DNA of 64,000 bases from Corynebacterium nuruki S6-4 (GTDB taxonomy: Bacteria; Actinomycetota; Actinomycetes; Mycobacteriales; Mycobacteriaceae): assembly GCF_007970465.1 (NCBI RefSeq), contig NZ_CP042429.1:2976001-3040000 (forward strand), read 5' to 3'. Made by a program: the position numbers and the translations under genes. Below the pieces are notes generated by a model. It had not been told where the DNA came from, did no database searches, and worked only from the letters and a program-made list of their open reading frames with translations. This document shows positions 9,587 to 20,138 of the stretch, in pieces (within the stretch, counting starts at the first letter, position 1; every line of letters starts with the position of its first letter).

Positions 9587-10704
9587 AGGTGGGTCAGTGT
9601 CGGGGTCAGTGGCGGGGTCAGTGGCGGGCTCAGGGGCACGCCACAGGTGGGGCGACGGACACCTACACCGGTTCGTCCGCGCCAGCGGGCTCGGCAGCGG
9701 GCTCGGCTGAGGCACCGGCGGCACCGGCGGTACCGGCGGTGTCCGTGCTGGTGTCAGCGGCGTGCCGGCGTCCGGGGAAGGTGTAGCCGGGCAGCTGCCA
9801 GGTCACGGTGTGGTCGATGGGGCCGTCGGCCAGCCAGGGGCAGGCCTCGGTCGCGTCGGTCACCACGTACCGGCCGCGCTCGACGACTCCGAGAGCGGCG
9901 TCGATGACCCGGTACTCGATGTAGTCGCGGTGGATGGGCTGCGACTCGGTGTACACCACCACCAGGTCACCGGGGGCGTAGTGGCAGCGGTCCTGCACAG
10001 CCGCGACCAGCTGCTCGTCGTGGAGATGACCGTCACCGAAGTTCCAGCCGATGAGGCCGGAGACCACGGTCTCGCCCTCCCGGATCCGGTAGGTGTCCAT
10101 GTCGACGTACTTGGCGAGCAGGGTGTGCAGGGAGCGTCCGGCGCTGTGCATCGACCGCCACGCGTTGGCCTTCTGGGTGAACAGTTCACCGAGGTCCTCA
10201 CCGTAGACGTCGATGATCTGGCTGGCGTGCTGGTCACCACCGCGGGCGATGCACTCGTCCAGCTTCTTCTCGGCGGCGGCGTCCTTCCAGGCCCAGACGG
10301 TGGCGGCCCAGTTGCCGGAGTACTGCCGGTAGGAGACGAGGAAGGAGATCAGGTCGGGCCGGATGTTCCCGATAATCGGCCAGATGAGCACCGCGGCGAC
10401 GACGGCGACGGCGATCCACGGGCTGCTGAAGTCGGTGACCCCGAATCCGGCGCCGGCGTCGTGACCCCAGAACAGGAAGACCGCGAAGAACATGAAGAAG
10501 ATGTTCCACTCCAGCGGCACCGCCAGAGGGATGGTGGAGATGATGAACGCGTGGAGGGCGAGCATGCCGAGCACGGCGATGAAGGTGAGGACCCGGTTCG
10601 TGGAGAACAGCAGGATCAGCGGGGCCCCGCCCTCGAGGAGCGTGCCGGGGACATGGGCCATGAAATGGGTGAACCCGGAGGGCCGCAGGTCATCGGGGTA
10701 ATTC

Positions 10705-12195
10705 GGCTCTTCCGGTTTCAGAGTGCGTTGATTGCGCCCCGGAGTCCGCCCGAGTGGATCAGTGACCGCAAGATGTAGTTGGCCTTGTTCCGGAATCCCA
10801 GGGCGATACCGCGCAGGTGTCCCAGCTTGCCGTTGATGTTCTCGACCGGACCGTTGGACGCACCGGTGTCGAAGTACGCGAGGATGTCAGCCTGCCGCCG
10901 CCACAGGGTCTGACCCAGCACCCGCAGTTCCCGCAAGTCATTGGGGATCTTCACGTGCAGAGCCTTGATCACCTTGAACATCCGCAGCTTCCCGTCGCGT
11001 GGCCGGTCAGCCTGATAGGCGGCAAGAATCTCCTGGTAGAAATACCACGTCACCTGCACCGGCAGGTGCGCCTCGGCGGTGAGCACGTCATCAAGTTTCA
11101 CCGCGTTGGCCGGGGTCACCAGTGACTTGCGGGTCAGCAGGATGCGCCGGATCCCGTACAACGGATCCCCGGACCGCCCTCGGTGTCCTGTCGTCTCATT
11201 CTGGACCCTTTGCCGACATGCGGTGAGCTTGTCGATGGCCAGATGGACGACATGGAACGGGTCCATGACCTGCCGGGCCTGGCTCAGATGCTGGGTCGCG
11301 GCTTTCGCGTAGCCGGTGAATCCGTCCATGGTCACCACCCGGATCCTGTGGCGGAACGTGCTGCCGCGGGCGTCGAGCCAGTCGCCGAACGCGTCGGCAC
11401 TGCGGCCGGGCACCATATCGAGCAGTCGGGCCGAGCCCACCCCGTCGACCAGTGGGGTCAGGTCCACGATCACGGTGACGAACCCCGGTGACCCGTCACC
11501 ACGGACGTGCTTCCACTTGTGCTCGTCGACGCCGAGGACCCGGACCCGGTCCAACCGGGACGGATCCTGATAGGACAACTGCCGGCAGGCCGACAGGGCC
11601 AGTTGGTTGACCTTGTCCCAGCCGATACCCAACGCCCGGGCACAGGCGGTCACGCTCATCCCGTCGGTCGCCATGCGCTGGAGGATCCAGCGGGTCACTC
11701 GGCAGGTTACGGACTGTCGATCGTCGGCCGCCTGTGGGATCGACGCCCGGAAGATCGTGACCTCACAGTCGTCGTTGCCGCAGGCCAGTCGGGGTACACG
11801 GACGTGCAGGAGGCTGGGGTGGCCGACGATAGGCAGGTCCGTGAGCCGGCGTTCGACATGGTCACGGACCCGGCAGGCATGCCCGCAGCCCGGGCAGTTG
11901 GAATCGACGGTCACCGGGTGGCAGAACAGGTGGGTGACGTTTTCGGCGTCGGCGGCATTGTCGATGGACAGGCCCAACTCGGCGGTGCGGCAGATCGTGT
12001 CAGCGACGAGGTTCGGGACAGCAGAAGGCGTGACGGTAGGGTGAGACATGGATCCTGGAGCGGCTGGATGGTGATTAGACACCTTCATCCTGTCACTGCA
12101 GGATCCTTCTGCATTTCCGGCCCCAGCCCCTACATGTTGTGGTGACCCATTCAGCCTGCTTCACATCTGATACGCACTCTTCATCCGGAAGAGCC
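10705..12195 (-). mobile_element. ISL3-family insertion sequence, copy A
   Basis: 1491 bp bounded by imperfect 23-bp inverted repeats (GGCTCTTCCGG...AGAGTGCG at both ends, 20 of 23 matching). It is flanked by the direct repeat GGTAATTC at 10697-10704 and 12196-12203. An 8-bp duplication is typical of the ISL3 family. It carries one transposase gene on the minus strand whose stop lies 13 bases from the element end. Copies B (38817-40310) and C (41961-43453) share its ends. Confidence 0.96.
10718..12049 (-). CDS. ISL3-family transposase (copy A)
   Basis: 443 residues, full length relative to the copies at 38966 and 42109. An N-terminal zinc-ribbon-like region (CHPVTVDSNCPGCGHACRVRDH) precedes a helix-turn-helix segment and the DDE catalytic domain: GVDEHKWKHVRGDG, VVTMDGFTGYAKA and the Glu in NGPVENINGKL. 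The ATG at 12049 is chosen because the other copies start at the equivalent MSHPTVT/MPNPTVT. It looks intact and is very similar to copy C, suggesting recent movement of this subtype. Confidence 0.95.
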   Translation of the reverse strand: MSHPTVTPSAVPNLVADTICRTAELGLSIDNAADAENVTHLFCHPVTVDSNCPGCGHACRVRDHVERRLTDLPIVGHPSLLHVRVPRLACGNDDCEVTIFRASIPQAADDRQSVTCRVTRWILQRMATDGMSVTACARALGIGWDKVNQLALSACRQLSYQDPSRLDRVRVLGVDEHKWKHVRGDGSPGFVTVIVDLTPLVDGVGSARLLDMVPGRSADAFGDWLDARGSTFRHRIRVVTMDGFTGYAKAATQHLSQARQVMDPFHVVHLAIDKLTACRQRVQNETTGHRGRSGDPLYGIRRILLTRKSLVTPANAVKLDDVLTAEAHLPVQVTWYFYQEILAAYQADRPRDGKLRMFKVIKALHVKIPNDLRELRVLGQTLWRRQADILAYFDTGASNGPVENINGKLGHLRGIALGFRNKANYILRSLIHSGGLRGAINAL

Positions 12196-13081
12196 GGTAA
12201 TTCTTGTACAGTTTGCGCTTGATCCAGGTGCCCGGCACCCAGGGGGCGTTGGCGATCATGGCGCACACGGTGGGGGAGAAGTGGTGGCCGATCTTGGAGA
12301 AGGCCGCGCCGCACCAGACGACGACGATGACGATCTTCGCGGCGAGGATCATGTCGGTGTAGTTGCTGAGGACGGCGAAGGCCAGCAGGATCAGCGGGTA
12401 CTGCTCCGAGCGGGCCGCGAGGAAGACGGTCTTGTCGCGCAGTCCCATGACGCAGATGAGGACGATGTAGCTGAGGACCGCCCAGGCGGGCAGCAGTCCC
12501 GCCTTCGCATCCGGCACGATGTCGTAGCGCTCACCCGGGGCCACCAGCAGGTAGATCAGGTTGGCGAGGATGACGGCGTAGAGGACCACATCGAACATGG
12601 TCCGTCGGTCACCGCGGGTGAACGGGATCTTCTCCCACGGCGGCAGCCGGATCGTGTCCGGACGCAGCCAGTAGTGGAAACCGCCGAACAGCGGCTTGAC
12701 GTTGAAGGAGAGCGGGCCGGAGGACGCCGAGAGGCCGAGAATCTCGCAGAGGATCGTCCAGACCATCAGTTTGAGGTAGACCATCGGTTCGGTCCACCAG
12801 TCGGTGAAGTTCCCCCACCCGCCGAGATCCGGGGTGGTGAGTCCGACGATGAGGATGCCGAAGCCGACGTAGGCGGCCATCTTGGCGACGTAGAAGAGCG
12901 ACAGTACCTTCGGGACGCCGAAACCGTGGTCGACCCAGTGCTGGTCGAGGACCCGCATCCGGTCGGAGAACGGCAGGCGGACGACCTTGTCGAGGTCTCC
13001 GGGCGGGAGTTCGGGTGAGGTGAAACCCATGATCTTGTCCTTACGCGGTCGTGGAGTACGTGGCGTACGTGGTGTGGAGTG

Positions 13082-14578
13082 TCAGACGGTGGTGGTCAGG
13101 CCGGCGCGCAGCGTCGGCTTGTCGATCTTGCCCACCGGGTTCTTCGGGATCTCGTCGACGATCTGCAGGTCGACGGGGACCTTGATCTTGGTGAGATGGC
13201 GCCGGCAGTGGGCCAGCAGCTCGTCGGTGGTCAGCGGGCTGCCCTGCATGAGCGAGACGACGGCGACCGGTTCCTCGCCCAGCCGGGGGTGGGGGCGGGC
13301 GATGACCGCGGCCTCGAGCACCCCGTCCACCCCGTAGAGCAGTGCCTCGATCTCCTTGGGGTAGATGTTTTCCCCGCCGCGGATGATCATGTCCTTGATC
13401 CGGTCGATGATGGTGAGGTAGCCGTCCTCGTCGAGGCTGCCGACGTCACCGGTGTGCAGCCAGCCGTCGACGACGGTCTCGGCGGTCGCCGCGGGCCGGT
13501 TGAGGTAGCCCTGCATGACCGTGGGGCCGGAGATGAGGACCTGGCCGGCGGTGCCGGTCGGGACGTCGGCACCGGCCTCGTCGACGATCCGGATGGTCTG
13601 GCCGGGCATGGCGGGGCCGACGGTCCCGACCTTGCAGGGCCCGGCCACCGGGTTGCAGGCGTTGGCGCAGGTCCCCTCGGTCAGGCCGTAGCCTTCGACG
13701 ACGGTGATGCCGAGCTGTTCCTCGGCCCGGACCAGCAGTTCCGGGGACGCCGGTGCCGCCCCGCAGATGACGAACCGCAGCGAGCCGGTGTCCGGCCGGT
13801 CCTCCAGCGGCAGGTCGGTGATGTGGGAGAGGATCGTGGGGACGCAGGAGAAGTACGTCGGACGGTGGGTTTCGACGAGCTCCAGGAACGGGCGGGGAGC
13901 GAACCGTTCCACCATCGTGATCCCGGCGCCGACCCGCATCGGGGTGAGCACACTGACGAGGATCGCGTTGACGTGGAACAACGGCAGGACGAGGATGCAG
14001 TGGTCGTCGCCGGTGATGCCGGTCCGTTCCGTCATGGCGGCGGTCATGGCGTCCAGTTGGGCGTGACCGAGCATCGCGCCCTTCGGGCGGCCGGTCGAGC
14101 CGCTGGTGTAGACGACCAGGGCGGTGTCCTCCCCGGACAACGGTGCCGGATCGGCGAGCTCGTCGGACGCCCCGCCAGGGTCCGGCAGCCCGACGATCTC
14201 CGCCGCGTCGAGGACGGTGGTCAGGTCGTCGAACCGGCCGGGTTCGGTGCAGACGAGGACGCCGGCGCCGGAGTCGGTGAGCTGCCGGGCGGCCTCGGTG
14301 TCGGTGAAGACCGGGTTGACGGGGGTGACGACGGCACCGAGATACCAGGCGCCGAACATGGCGGCCAGGAATTCCGTGCAGTTCGGGAGCATGACGGCGA
14401 CGACGTCGCCCCGGCGGACGCCGAGTGCGTGGAGCCGGGCGGCGACGGCGCGGGCACGCCCGGTGAGTTCCCGGCGGGTCCATCCCCGGTGCCGGTCGCG
14501 CACGGCGGGCAGGTCCGGCTGCTCGGCAGCGCTGTCGGTGCCGTCGGGGCCGTTCCAGGGGAGATAGGGGAAAAGCAC
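13082..14578 (-). CDS. AMP-dependent acyl-CoA ligase (FadD-like)
   Basis: 498 residues. It activates a carboxylic or fatty acid to its CoA thioester through an acyl-adenylate. Motifs: P-loop VVYTSGSTGRPKGAMLGH, YGLTEGTCANACNP, GWLHTGDVGSLDEDGYL, IDRIKDMIIRGGENIYPKEI and the C-terminal lysine motif PKNPVGKIDK. The start is a GTG preceded by AGGAGG with a 6-nt spacer. It sits upstream of the interrupted membrane protein gene, implying a lipid-related operon now broken by the IS. Two inverted repeats lie just upstream of its start. Confidence 0.92.
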   Translation of the reverse strand: MLFPYLPWNGPDGTDSAAEQPDLPAVRDRHRGWTRRELTGRARAVAARLHALGVRRGDVVAVMLPNCTEFLAAMFGAWYLGAVVTPVNPVFTDTEAARQLTDSGAGVLVCTEPGRFDDLTTVLDAAEIVGLPDPGGASDELADPAPLSGEDTALVVYTSGSTGRPKGAMLGHAQLDAMTAAMTERTGITGDDHCILVLPLFHVNAILVSVLTPMRVGAGITMVERFAPRPFLELVETHRPTYFSCVPTILSHITDLPLEDRPDTGSLRFVICGAAPASPELLVRAEEQLGITVVEGYGLTEGTCANACNPVAGPCKVGTVGPAMPGQTIRIVDEAGADVPTGTAGQVLISGPTVMQGYLNRPAATAETVVDGWLHTGDVGSLDEDGYLTIIDRIKDMIIRGGENIYPKEIEALLYGVDGVLEAAVIARPHPRLGEEPVAVVSLMQGSPLTTDELLAHCRRHLTKIKVPVDLQIVDEIPKNPVGKIDKPTLRAGLTTTV

Positions 14579-14590
14579 GATGTCCTCCTC

Positions 14591-14636
14591 GTGATGTGGG
14601 GTGACATCACTCTAAGGAGGCTGTGACCGGGGTCAC
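14591..14636. promoter_or_regulatory. Paired inverted repeats upstream of acyl-CoA ligase
   Basis: GTGATGT-N6-ACATCAC (14591-14610) and GTGACC-GG-GGTCAC (14623-14636) lie 13-58 bases upstream of the ligase start. Two adjacent dyads of this size in a promoter region are typical of TetR/FadR-type operators. No matching regulator gene is in the window. Confidence 0.45.
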
Positions 14637-14700
14637 ATCGGCTCGGGCGGACGAAGAATCCGGCGGTGGTTGTGCCCGGTGAACAAAAATCCCGGGCCCG

Positions 14701-16263
14701 TCAGGCCCAGCCGACGGAGCGTTCCACCGCCCGGTTCCACACGGCGAAGGCGGCGTCCCGCTCCTCCTCGGAGGCCTGCGGGAGGTAGGTCCGGTCCTCC
14801 TGCCACAGCGCGCGGATCTCCGCGACATCCTCGAAGTAGCCGACTGCGAGCCCCGCCGCGTAGGCGGCGCCGAGCGCCGTGGTCTCGGGGACCTTCGGCA
14901 CCGTCACCGGCACCCCCAGCTGGTCGGCCTGGAACTGCATGAGCAGACTGTTGACCACCATGCCGCCGTCGGCCTTCAGACCGGTCAGCGGCACCCCGGA
15001 ATCGGCGTTCATCGCGTCGACGACCTCCCTGGTCTGGAAGGCGGTGGCCTCCAGCGCGGCCCGGGCGATGTGCGACTTGTTGACGTACCGGGTCAGTCCC
15101 ACGATCACCCCGCGGGCACTCGGGTCCCAGCGGGGTGCGAGCAGACCGGAGAACGCGGGGACGACCACGCAGCCGCCGTTGTCGTCCTCGGCGCGCGCCA
15201 GGTCCTCGATCTCGTCGGAGGAGCGGATGAGGCCGAAATTGTCGCGCAGCCACTGCACCAGTGAGCCGGTGACCGCGACCGAGCCTTCGAGGGCGTACAC
15301 CGCGTCGGCGTCCCCGATCTGGTAGGCGACGGTGCTGATCAGACCGTGGTCCGAGGTCTTCGGTTCGGTGCCCGTGTTGAGCAGCAGGAAGTTTCCGGTG
15401 CCGTAGGTGCACTTCGCCTCACCCGGCTCGGTGCACGCCTGCCCGAACGTCGCGGCCTGCTGGTCGCCGAGGATCCCGGCGATCGGCACCCCGTTGACCG
15501 GGCCCGACCGGCGGACCTTGTCGATGACCCCGGAAGAGCTGACGATCTCCGGCAGCAGGGACATCGGCACCCCCATCGCCGCGCACAGCTCCGGGTCCCA
15601 GGTGCGGGTCCGCAGATCCATGAGCATGGTCCGGGACGCATTGGTGACGTCGGTGACGTGGCGGGCCCGGTGCCGTTGGCTGCGTCCGGTGTGGCGGGAC
15701 CGGCGGGTGAGTTCCCACACCAGCCAGGAGTCCATTGTCCCGAAAGCCAGTTCGCCGTGCTCGGCACGCTCCCGGACCCCGGGGACGTTGTCGAGGATCC
15801 ACCGGATCTTCGGTCCCGCGAAGTAGGTGGAGACCGGCAGCCCGGTCCGGTCCCGGAACATCTCCGCCCGGCCGGTGTTCTCCAGCTCATCGCAGATGTC
15901 CGCGGTGCGCGTGTCCTGCCAGACGATCGCGTTGTAGACCGGCTCACCGGTCTCGCGGTCCCAGATGACCGTCGTCTCCCGCTGGTTCGTGATCCCCAGT
16001 GCGGCGATGTCCTCGGTGCCGATGTCGGCGCGGGCCACGGCGTCCGCGATGACGCGCCGGGTGTTCAGCCGGATCTCCTCCGGGTCGTGCTCGACCCAGC
16101 CGGGGCGGGGGAAGATCTGGCGGTGTTCGAGCTGCCCGACCGAGACCACGGCACCGTCGGCGTCGAAGACCATCGCGCGGGTGGAGGTGGTGCCCTGGTC
16201 GAGGGCGAGGAGGTAGCCCCGGCCGTGACGGTCGGTACGGAAGCGGGCGAACAGGTCGGCCAT
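14701..16263 (-). CDS. glpK: Glycerol kinase
   Basis: FGGY-family kinase of 520 residues making sn-glycerol 3-phosphate. The N-terminal phosphate-binding motif [32 protein letters not shown] and the C-terminal [20 protein letters not shown] are clear. The ATG at 16263 lies two bases after the accBC stop codon, suggesting read-through from the carboxylase gene. No glpF or glpD lies nearby. A short Arg/His/Gly-rich stretch near residue 188 ([17 protein letters not shown]) looks like an insertion relative to most family members. Confidence 0.95.
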   Translation of the reverse strand: MADLFARFRTDRHGRGYLLALDQGTTSTRAMVFDADGAVVSVGQLEHRQIFPRPGWVEHDPEEIRLNTRRVIADAVARADIGTEDIAALGITNQRETTVIWDRETGEPVYNAIVWQDTRTADICDELENTGRAEMFRDRTGLPVSTYFAGPKIRWILDNVPGVRERAEHGELAFGTMDSWLVWELTRRSRHTGRSQRHRARHVTDVTNASRTMLMDLRTRTWDPELCAAMGVPMSLLPEIVSSSGVIDKVRRSGPVNGVPIAGILGDQQAATFGQACTEPGEAKCTYGTGNFLLLNTGTEPKTSDHGLISTVAYQIGDADAVYALEGSVAVTGSLVQWLRDNFGLIRSSDEIEDLARAEDDNGGCVVVPAFSGLLAPRWDPSARGVIVGLTRYVNKSHIARAALEATAFQTREVVDAMNADSGVPLTGLKADGGMVVNSLLMQFQADQLGVPVTVPKVPETTALGAAYAAGLAVGYFEDVAEIRALWQEDRTYLPQASEEERDAAFAVWNRAVERSVGWA

Positions 16264-16265
16264 CG

Positions 16266-18092
16266 TTACCGGATCTTCAGCAGCGGCTCGGACTTCTTCA
16301 CGCCGTCACCGGCGGAGACATGGATCTCGTCGACGATGCCGGCCTTGTGCGCCTTCACCGGGTTCTCCATCTTCATCGCCTCGAGGACGAGGACCCGGTC
16401 GCCTTCGGCGACCTCCTGGCCGGGCTCGACGAGCAGTTTGACGACCGTGCCCTGCATCGGCGCGGCGATCTCGTCGCCGGAGGCGGCGGCACCGCCGGTG
16501 CCGGTGGTGCGGCGGGCCGGACGCCGCTTGGGGCCGCCGGTACCGATGAGGTCGGCGGGGACGGCGACCTCGATGCGGCGACCGTCGACCTCGACGGTGA
16601 TGCGACGGGTCGGGGCGGGGGTCTCGTCACCGACGGGGGCGGTGTCTTCCCCGTCCCACGGCTGCAGCGGGTTGTCCCACTCCTCCTCGATCCAGCGGGT
16701 GTAGACGTCGAACCCGGCGACGTCGGCAGCGCTGGTTGTCCCGGCACTGTCGGCACCGTCGGCGAGCTCCGGGGCGAACGCCGGGTCGGTGACCACCGCC
16801 CGGTGGAAGGGGATGACCGTCGGCAGACCCTCGACGAGGTACTCGTCGAGTGCCCGGGCGGAGCGCTGGAGCGCCTCGGCGCGGGTCTCCCCGGTCACGA
16901 TGAGCTTCGCCAGCATCGAATCGAACTGGCCGCCGACGACGGAACCCTGCTCGACCCCGGAATCCACCCGGACGCCGGGGCCCGCGGGCTCGCGGTAGGT
17001 GGTCAGCGTGCCCGGGTGGGGGATGAAGCCGGCGCCCGGGTCCTCGCCGTTGATACGGAACTCGAAGGCGTGGCCCCGCATCTCCGGGTCGGTGGTGCGG
17101 GACAGCTCCCGGCCCTCGGCGATGCGGAACTGCTCGCGGACCAGGTCCCATCCGGTGACCTGCTCGGTGACCGGGTGCTCGACCTGCAGCCGCGTGTTGA
17201 CCTCGAGGAAGGAGATGAGTCCGTCGGCGCCGACGAGGAATTCGACGGTCCCGGCGCCGTGGTAGCCGGCGGCGCGCAGGATGTCCCTGGACGAGGACCG
17301 GAGGCGGGCGTCCTGCTCCGCGGAGAGGAACGGGGCGGGGGCCTCCTCGACGAGCTTCTGGAAGCGACGCTGCAGGGAACAGTCCCGGGTGGAGGCGACG
17401 ACATAGTTGCCGTGCATGTCGCCGAGGACCTGGCACTCGACGTGGCGGGCCCGGTCGAGGTACCGCTCGACGAAGCACTCACCGCGGCCGAAGGCGGCGG
17501 TGGCCTCCCGGGTCGCGGACTCGAAGAGCTCCGGGATCTCCCCGAGCGTGTGCGCGACCTTCATGCCGCGGCCGCCGCCGCCGAAGGCGGCCTTGATCGC
17601 CACGGGCAGGCCGTGGGCACGGGCGAAGGCGACGACCTCGTCGGCGTCCGCCACCGGTCCGTCGGTACCGGGCGCCATCGGGGCACCCACCTGCTCCGCG
17701 TAGTGCCGGGCGGTGACCTTGTCGCCGAGCTCCCGGATGGCGGTCGGCGGGGGGCCGATCCAGATCAGACCCGCGTCCTCGACCGCCTGCGCGAAATCGG
17801 CGTTCTCGGAGAGGAAGCCGTAGCCGGGGTGGACGGCGTCCGCGCCCGAGCGGACGGCGGCGTCGATGATCTTCACCGTGTCCAGGTAGCTGTCCGCGGC
17901 AGTCCGGCCGCCGAGCGCGAACGCCTCGTCGGCCATCCGCACGAACGGTGCGGTGGCATCCGGTTCGGCGTAGACGGCGACCGTGGCGAGGCCCTCGTCG
18001 CGTGCGGCACGGATGACTCGGACCGCGATCTCACCGCGGTTGGCGATGAGTACCTTGCGGATTCTCCGGGTTGCTGCCGGGACTGACGGCAC
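16266..18092 (-). CDS. accBC: Acyl-CoA carboxylase alpha subunit (biotin carboxylase + BCCP)
   Basis: ATP-dependent carboxylation of the biotinyl domain, feeding the carboxyltransferase encoded at 20-21.7 kb. About 608 residues: biotin carboxylase fold ([20 protein letters not shown] at the N-terminus, ATP-grasp glycine loop [12 protein letters not shown]), then a C-terminal biotinyl domain with EAMKMENPV, the lysine being near residue 574. The GTG at 18092 is preferred because GAGGAG lies six bases upstream and gives the N-terminus usual for the family; a GTG at 18110 is the alternative. It supplies malonyl- and methylmalonyl-type CoA for fatty and mycolic acids. Confidence 0.95.
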   Translation of the reverse strand: MPSVPAATRRIRKVLIANRGEIAVRVIRAARDEGLATVAVYAEPDATAPFVRMADEAFALGGRTAADSYLDTVKIIDAAVRSGADAVHPGYGFLSENADFAQAVEDAGLIWIGPPPTAIRELGDKVTARHYAEQVGAPMAPGTDGPVADADEVVAFARAHGLPVAIKAAFGGGGRGMKVAHTLGEIPELFESATREATAAFGRGECFVERYLDRARHVECQVLGDMHGNYVVASTRDCSLQRRFQKLVEEAPAPFLSAEQDARLRSSSRDILRAAGYHGAGTVEFLVGADGLISFLEVNTRLQVEHPVTEQVTGWDLVREQFRIAEGRELSRTTDPEMRGHAFEFRINGEDPGAGFIPHPGTLTTYREPAGPGVRVDSGVEQGSVVGGQFDSMLAKLIVTGETRAEALQRSARALDEYLVEGLPTVIPFHRAVVTDPAFAPELADGADSAGTTSAADVAGFDVYTRWIEEEWDNPLQPWDGEDTAPVGDETPAPTRRITVEVDGRRIEVAVPADLIGTGGPKRRPARRTTGTGGAAASGDEIAAPMQGTVVKLLVEPGQEVAEGDRVLVLEAMKMENPVKAHKAGIVDEIHVSAGDGVKKSEPLLKIR

Positions 18093-18207
18093 TGACTTCT
18101 CCTCACTCACGACAAAACAGCTGATGCAAAACTCTAGAAACGCTACTACGGCGGCCATCGGCCGGGCCAGCCCGCCCGTTAGCCGGCATCGGCAGGCCCG
18201 GACGGAA

Positions 18208-19101
18208 TCAGTCGACGGCGATCGGCATCCGGACCATGTTGCCCCACTCCATCCAGGACCCGTCGTAGCACCGGACCGTGTCCCAGCCGAGCAGGTGGTG
18301 CAGCACGAACCACAGATGTGCGGCGCGTTCCCCGGCGTGGCAGTAGGTCACGGTGGAGACGGTGGCGTCCAGCCCGGCGGCGGTGAGCATCGCCTCGATC
18401 TCCGACCTGGGGCGGAACCGGCCGCTCGGGAGCACCGCCGCATCATGGCGCAGGTTCACCGCGCCCGGGATGTGGCCGGCCCGGCTGACGGGTCCGGTCG
18501 GGCCGGTCGTGCCACCGTCCCCGGCGCCGTGGAACTCGTCCGCGTCCCGCAGGTCGATGATCTGCAGGTCCGGTGTGCCGGTGAGGTGCTGGTCGACGGC
18601 TTCCCGGACCCGGTCGACGAAGACCCGGAAGGTGGTGTCGTCGCGCTCCACCACGGGGTAGCCGGACGTCGGTGCCGGTGGGGCATCGTAGGAGGTCTCC
18701 CGTTCCTCCTGCATCCAGGCGTCCCGGCCGCCGTCGAGGAGGCGGACATCCGGGTGGCCGAAGAGCTCGAAGACCCAGAACGTGTAGGAGGCCCAGAGAT
18801 TCCCCTCGTCGCCGTAGATGATGACCGTGTCATCCCGGGAGATTCCCTTCTCGTCCATGAGACGGGCGAACGCGGCCCCGTCGACGAAGTCGCGGGTGAC
18901 CGGGTCGCCGAGATCGCTGTGCAGGTCGATGCGGATGGCGGTGGGCAGGTGCCCGATGTTGTAGCGGATCGGGTCGGAGTCCGACTCGACCACCTTCAAC
19001 CCGTGCCCGCCGAGTTTCGCACCCAGCCAGGAACTGGTCACCATCTTCTCCGGGTGGGCGTACTGTGCCAGCTGTGGGCTGGGGTCCAACTCGATTCCCA
19101 T
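18208..19101 (-). CDS. sseA: Thiosulfate/3-mercaptopyruvate sulfurtransferase
   Basis: Two-domain rhodanese of 297 residues. The C-terminal active loop carries the catalytic Cys in [15 protein letters not shown], followed by [11 protein letters not shown]. The N-terminal domain has [17 protein letters not shown] and the substrate-pocket segment [17 protein letters not shown]. The ATG at 19101 ([10 protein letters not shown]) is preferred, with AAGGCGG about 11 bases upstream. sseA sits beside the acyl-CoA carboxylase genes throughout the mycolata; the reason is unknown. Confidence 0.92.
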   Translation of the reverse strand: MGIELDPSPQLAQYAHPEKMVTSSWLGAKLGGHGLKVVESDSDPIRYNIGHLPTAIRIDLHSDLGDPVTRDFVDGAAFARLMDEKGISRDDTVIIYGDEGNLWASYTFWVFELFGHPDVRLLDGGRDAWMQEERETSYDAPPAPTSGYPVVERDDTTFRVFVDRVREAVDQHLTGTPDLQIIDLRDADEFHGAGDGGTTGPTGPVSRAGHIPGAVNLRHDAAVLPSGRFRPRSEIEAMLTAAGLDATVSTVTYCHAGERAAHLWFVLHHLLGWDTVRCYDGSWMEWGNMVRMPIAVD

Positions 19102-19206
19102 GGGTGGGGATACCGCCTTTCGTCTCGTCACCGTGCATTCTAGCCGCCTGCGGGGGTGCCGGATGCGGCGACCGCGCCACGGCGGCGGGCGGGAATGCCG
19201 GGAATG

Positions 19207-19863
19207 TCAGCGCCAGAATTCGTGGATGTCATGTCCGGCCGCTGCGGCGGCGCGCCGGACCAGCGGCAGAGACAGCCCGATGACGCTCGACGGGTCGCCC
19301 TCGATCCGGTCGATGAACCAGCCGCCGAGGGCTTCCAGGGTGAACGCCCCGGCACACTCCAGGGGTTCACCGGTCGCCGCGTAGGCGGCGATGTCGGCGT
19401 CCGAGGCGTCGGCGAAGTGCACGACGGTTTCGCTGACTGCGGTGCGGACTGCGCCGCCGTCTTCCGGGGTGGTGAAGGCGTGCCCGGTGACCAGGGTGGC
19501 GCTGCGGCCGCGCTGGGCCCGCCACCGTGCCACCGTGCGGTCGACGGTGTGCGGTTTCCCCTGCAGTTCGCCGTCGAGCAGCAGCATCGAGTCCGCGGCG
19601 ACGACGAGGGACCCGGCGGGGATGTCCCCGGCGAACTGGTCGGTGACCGCGCGGCTCTTCGCCGCCGCGAGGTGACTGACCACCTGTGCCGGCGTCGGAT
19701 CGGCCACGCGGGAGCGCAGCTCGGCCACGGCGGCGTCCTCGTCGACCCCGGGGACGAGGACCAGCGGTTCCACGCCGGCGGCGCGCAGCACGGACAGCCG
19801 GGACGGGGAGGAGGACGCCAGGACGATGCGGGGCCGGTCTGATCGCTCAGGCAGCTCAGGCAC
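19207..19863 (-). CDS. maf: Maf-family nucleotide pyrophosphatase
   Basis: About 218 residues. Maf/YhdE/YceF proteins hydrolyse non-canonical or methylated nucleoside triphosphates. Signature motifs: IVLASSSPSRLSVLRAAGV (N-terminal nucleotide site), LVVAADSMLLLDG (catalytic Asp region), KPHT and GDPSSVIGLSLPLV. The start is a GTG at 19863 overlapping the accE stop by eight bases. In-frame sequence further upstream runs through accE and is rejected. It is co-transcribed with accE and accD. Confidence 0.9.
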   Translation of the reverse strand: MPELPERSDRPRIVLASSSPSRLSVLRAAGVEPLVLVPGVDEDAAVAELRSRVADPTPAQVVSHLAAAKSRAVTDQFAGDIPAGSLVVAADSMLLLDGELQGKPHTVDRTVARWRAQRGRSATLVTGHAFTTPEDGGAVRTAVSETVVHFADASDADIAAYAATGEPLECAGAFTLEALGGWFIDRIEGDPSSVIGLSLPLVRRAAAAAGHDIHEFWR

Positions 19864-20128
19864 GGTAGCCGCCGGGGTTGAAGGTGGCGGGACCGAACAG
19901 CTGCTCCGCCGGGGTACCCCAGGTGCCCCGGTTGCTGCGCCGGGCGGCGAGGCGGGCGGTGGTGGCGGGGGAGAGCGTCGCCGACGAGGCCGGGTCGGCC
20001 GCGGCGACGGCGGAGAGTGCGGCGACGACGGCCGCGAGCTCGGTGTCGGTGGGGGCACCGCGCAGGACGGTGACGGGCAGGGTCGACGGGGTCGACGGCA
20101 CTGCCGGGGAGGTGGACGTGACGGTCAT
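19856..20128 (-). CDS. accE: Acyl-CoA carboxylase epsilon subunit
   Basis: Small 90-residue protein directly downstream of accD. The recognisable AccE/PccE core is VTVLRGAPTDTELAAVVAAL, followed by an Ala-rich helix and WGTPAEQLFGP near the C-terminus. The family bridges the alpha and beta subunits of actinobacterial acyl-CoA carboxylases. The gene begins 10 bases after the accD stop and overlaps maf. Confidence 0.88.
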   Translation of the reverse strand: MTVTSTSPAVPSTPSTLPVTVLRGAPTDTELAAVVAALSAVAAADPASSATLSPATTARLAARRSNRGTWGTPAEQLFGPATFNPGGYRA

Positions 20129-20138
20129 GTGCGGTTCC

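Larger units (their letters stand above)
9663..13030 (-). pseudogene. Large membrane protein (DUF3556-like) split by an IS insertion
   Basis: The N-terminal part (13030 to about 12196) and the C-terminal part (about 10704 to 9663) flank the ISL3 element at 10705-12195. Removing the element and one copy of the 8-bp duplication restores a continuous frame, reading LYKNYPDDLRPSGFTHF across the join, with a predicted intact length of 622 residues. Several membrane spans lie in both halves. The arrangement resembles the actinobacterial DUF3556 transmembrane family; that name is from memory and unproven. As it stands the N-terminal product ends after a few IS-encoded codons (stop at 12161). The acyl-CoA ligase 51 bp upstream is probably co-transcribed. 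Confidence 0.85.

Noticed and set aside
9413..9907. Plus-strand frame through the 74-bp repeat, with similar translation at 26493-26705 (FTN.GA..GP..RPVGSFRG)
   Set aside because: The similar peptides follow from the DNA repeat itself. No ribosome-binding site exists, and the first frame runs antisense into a real gene.
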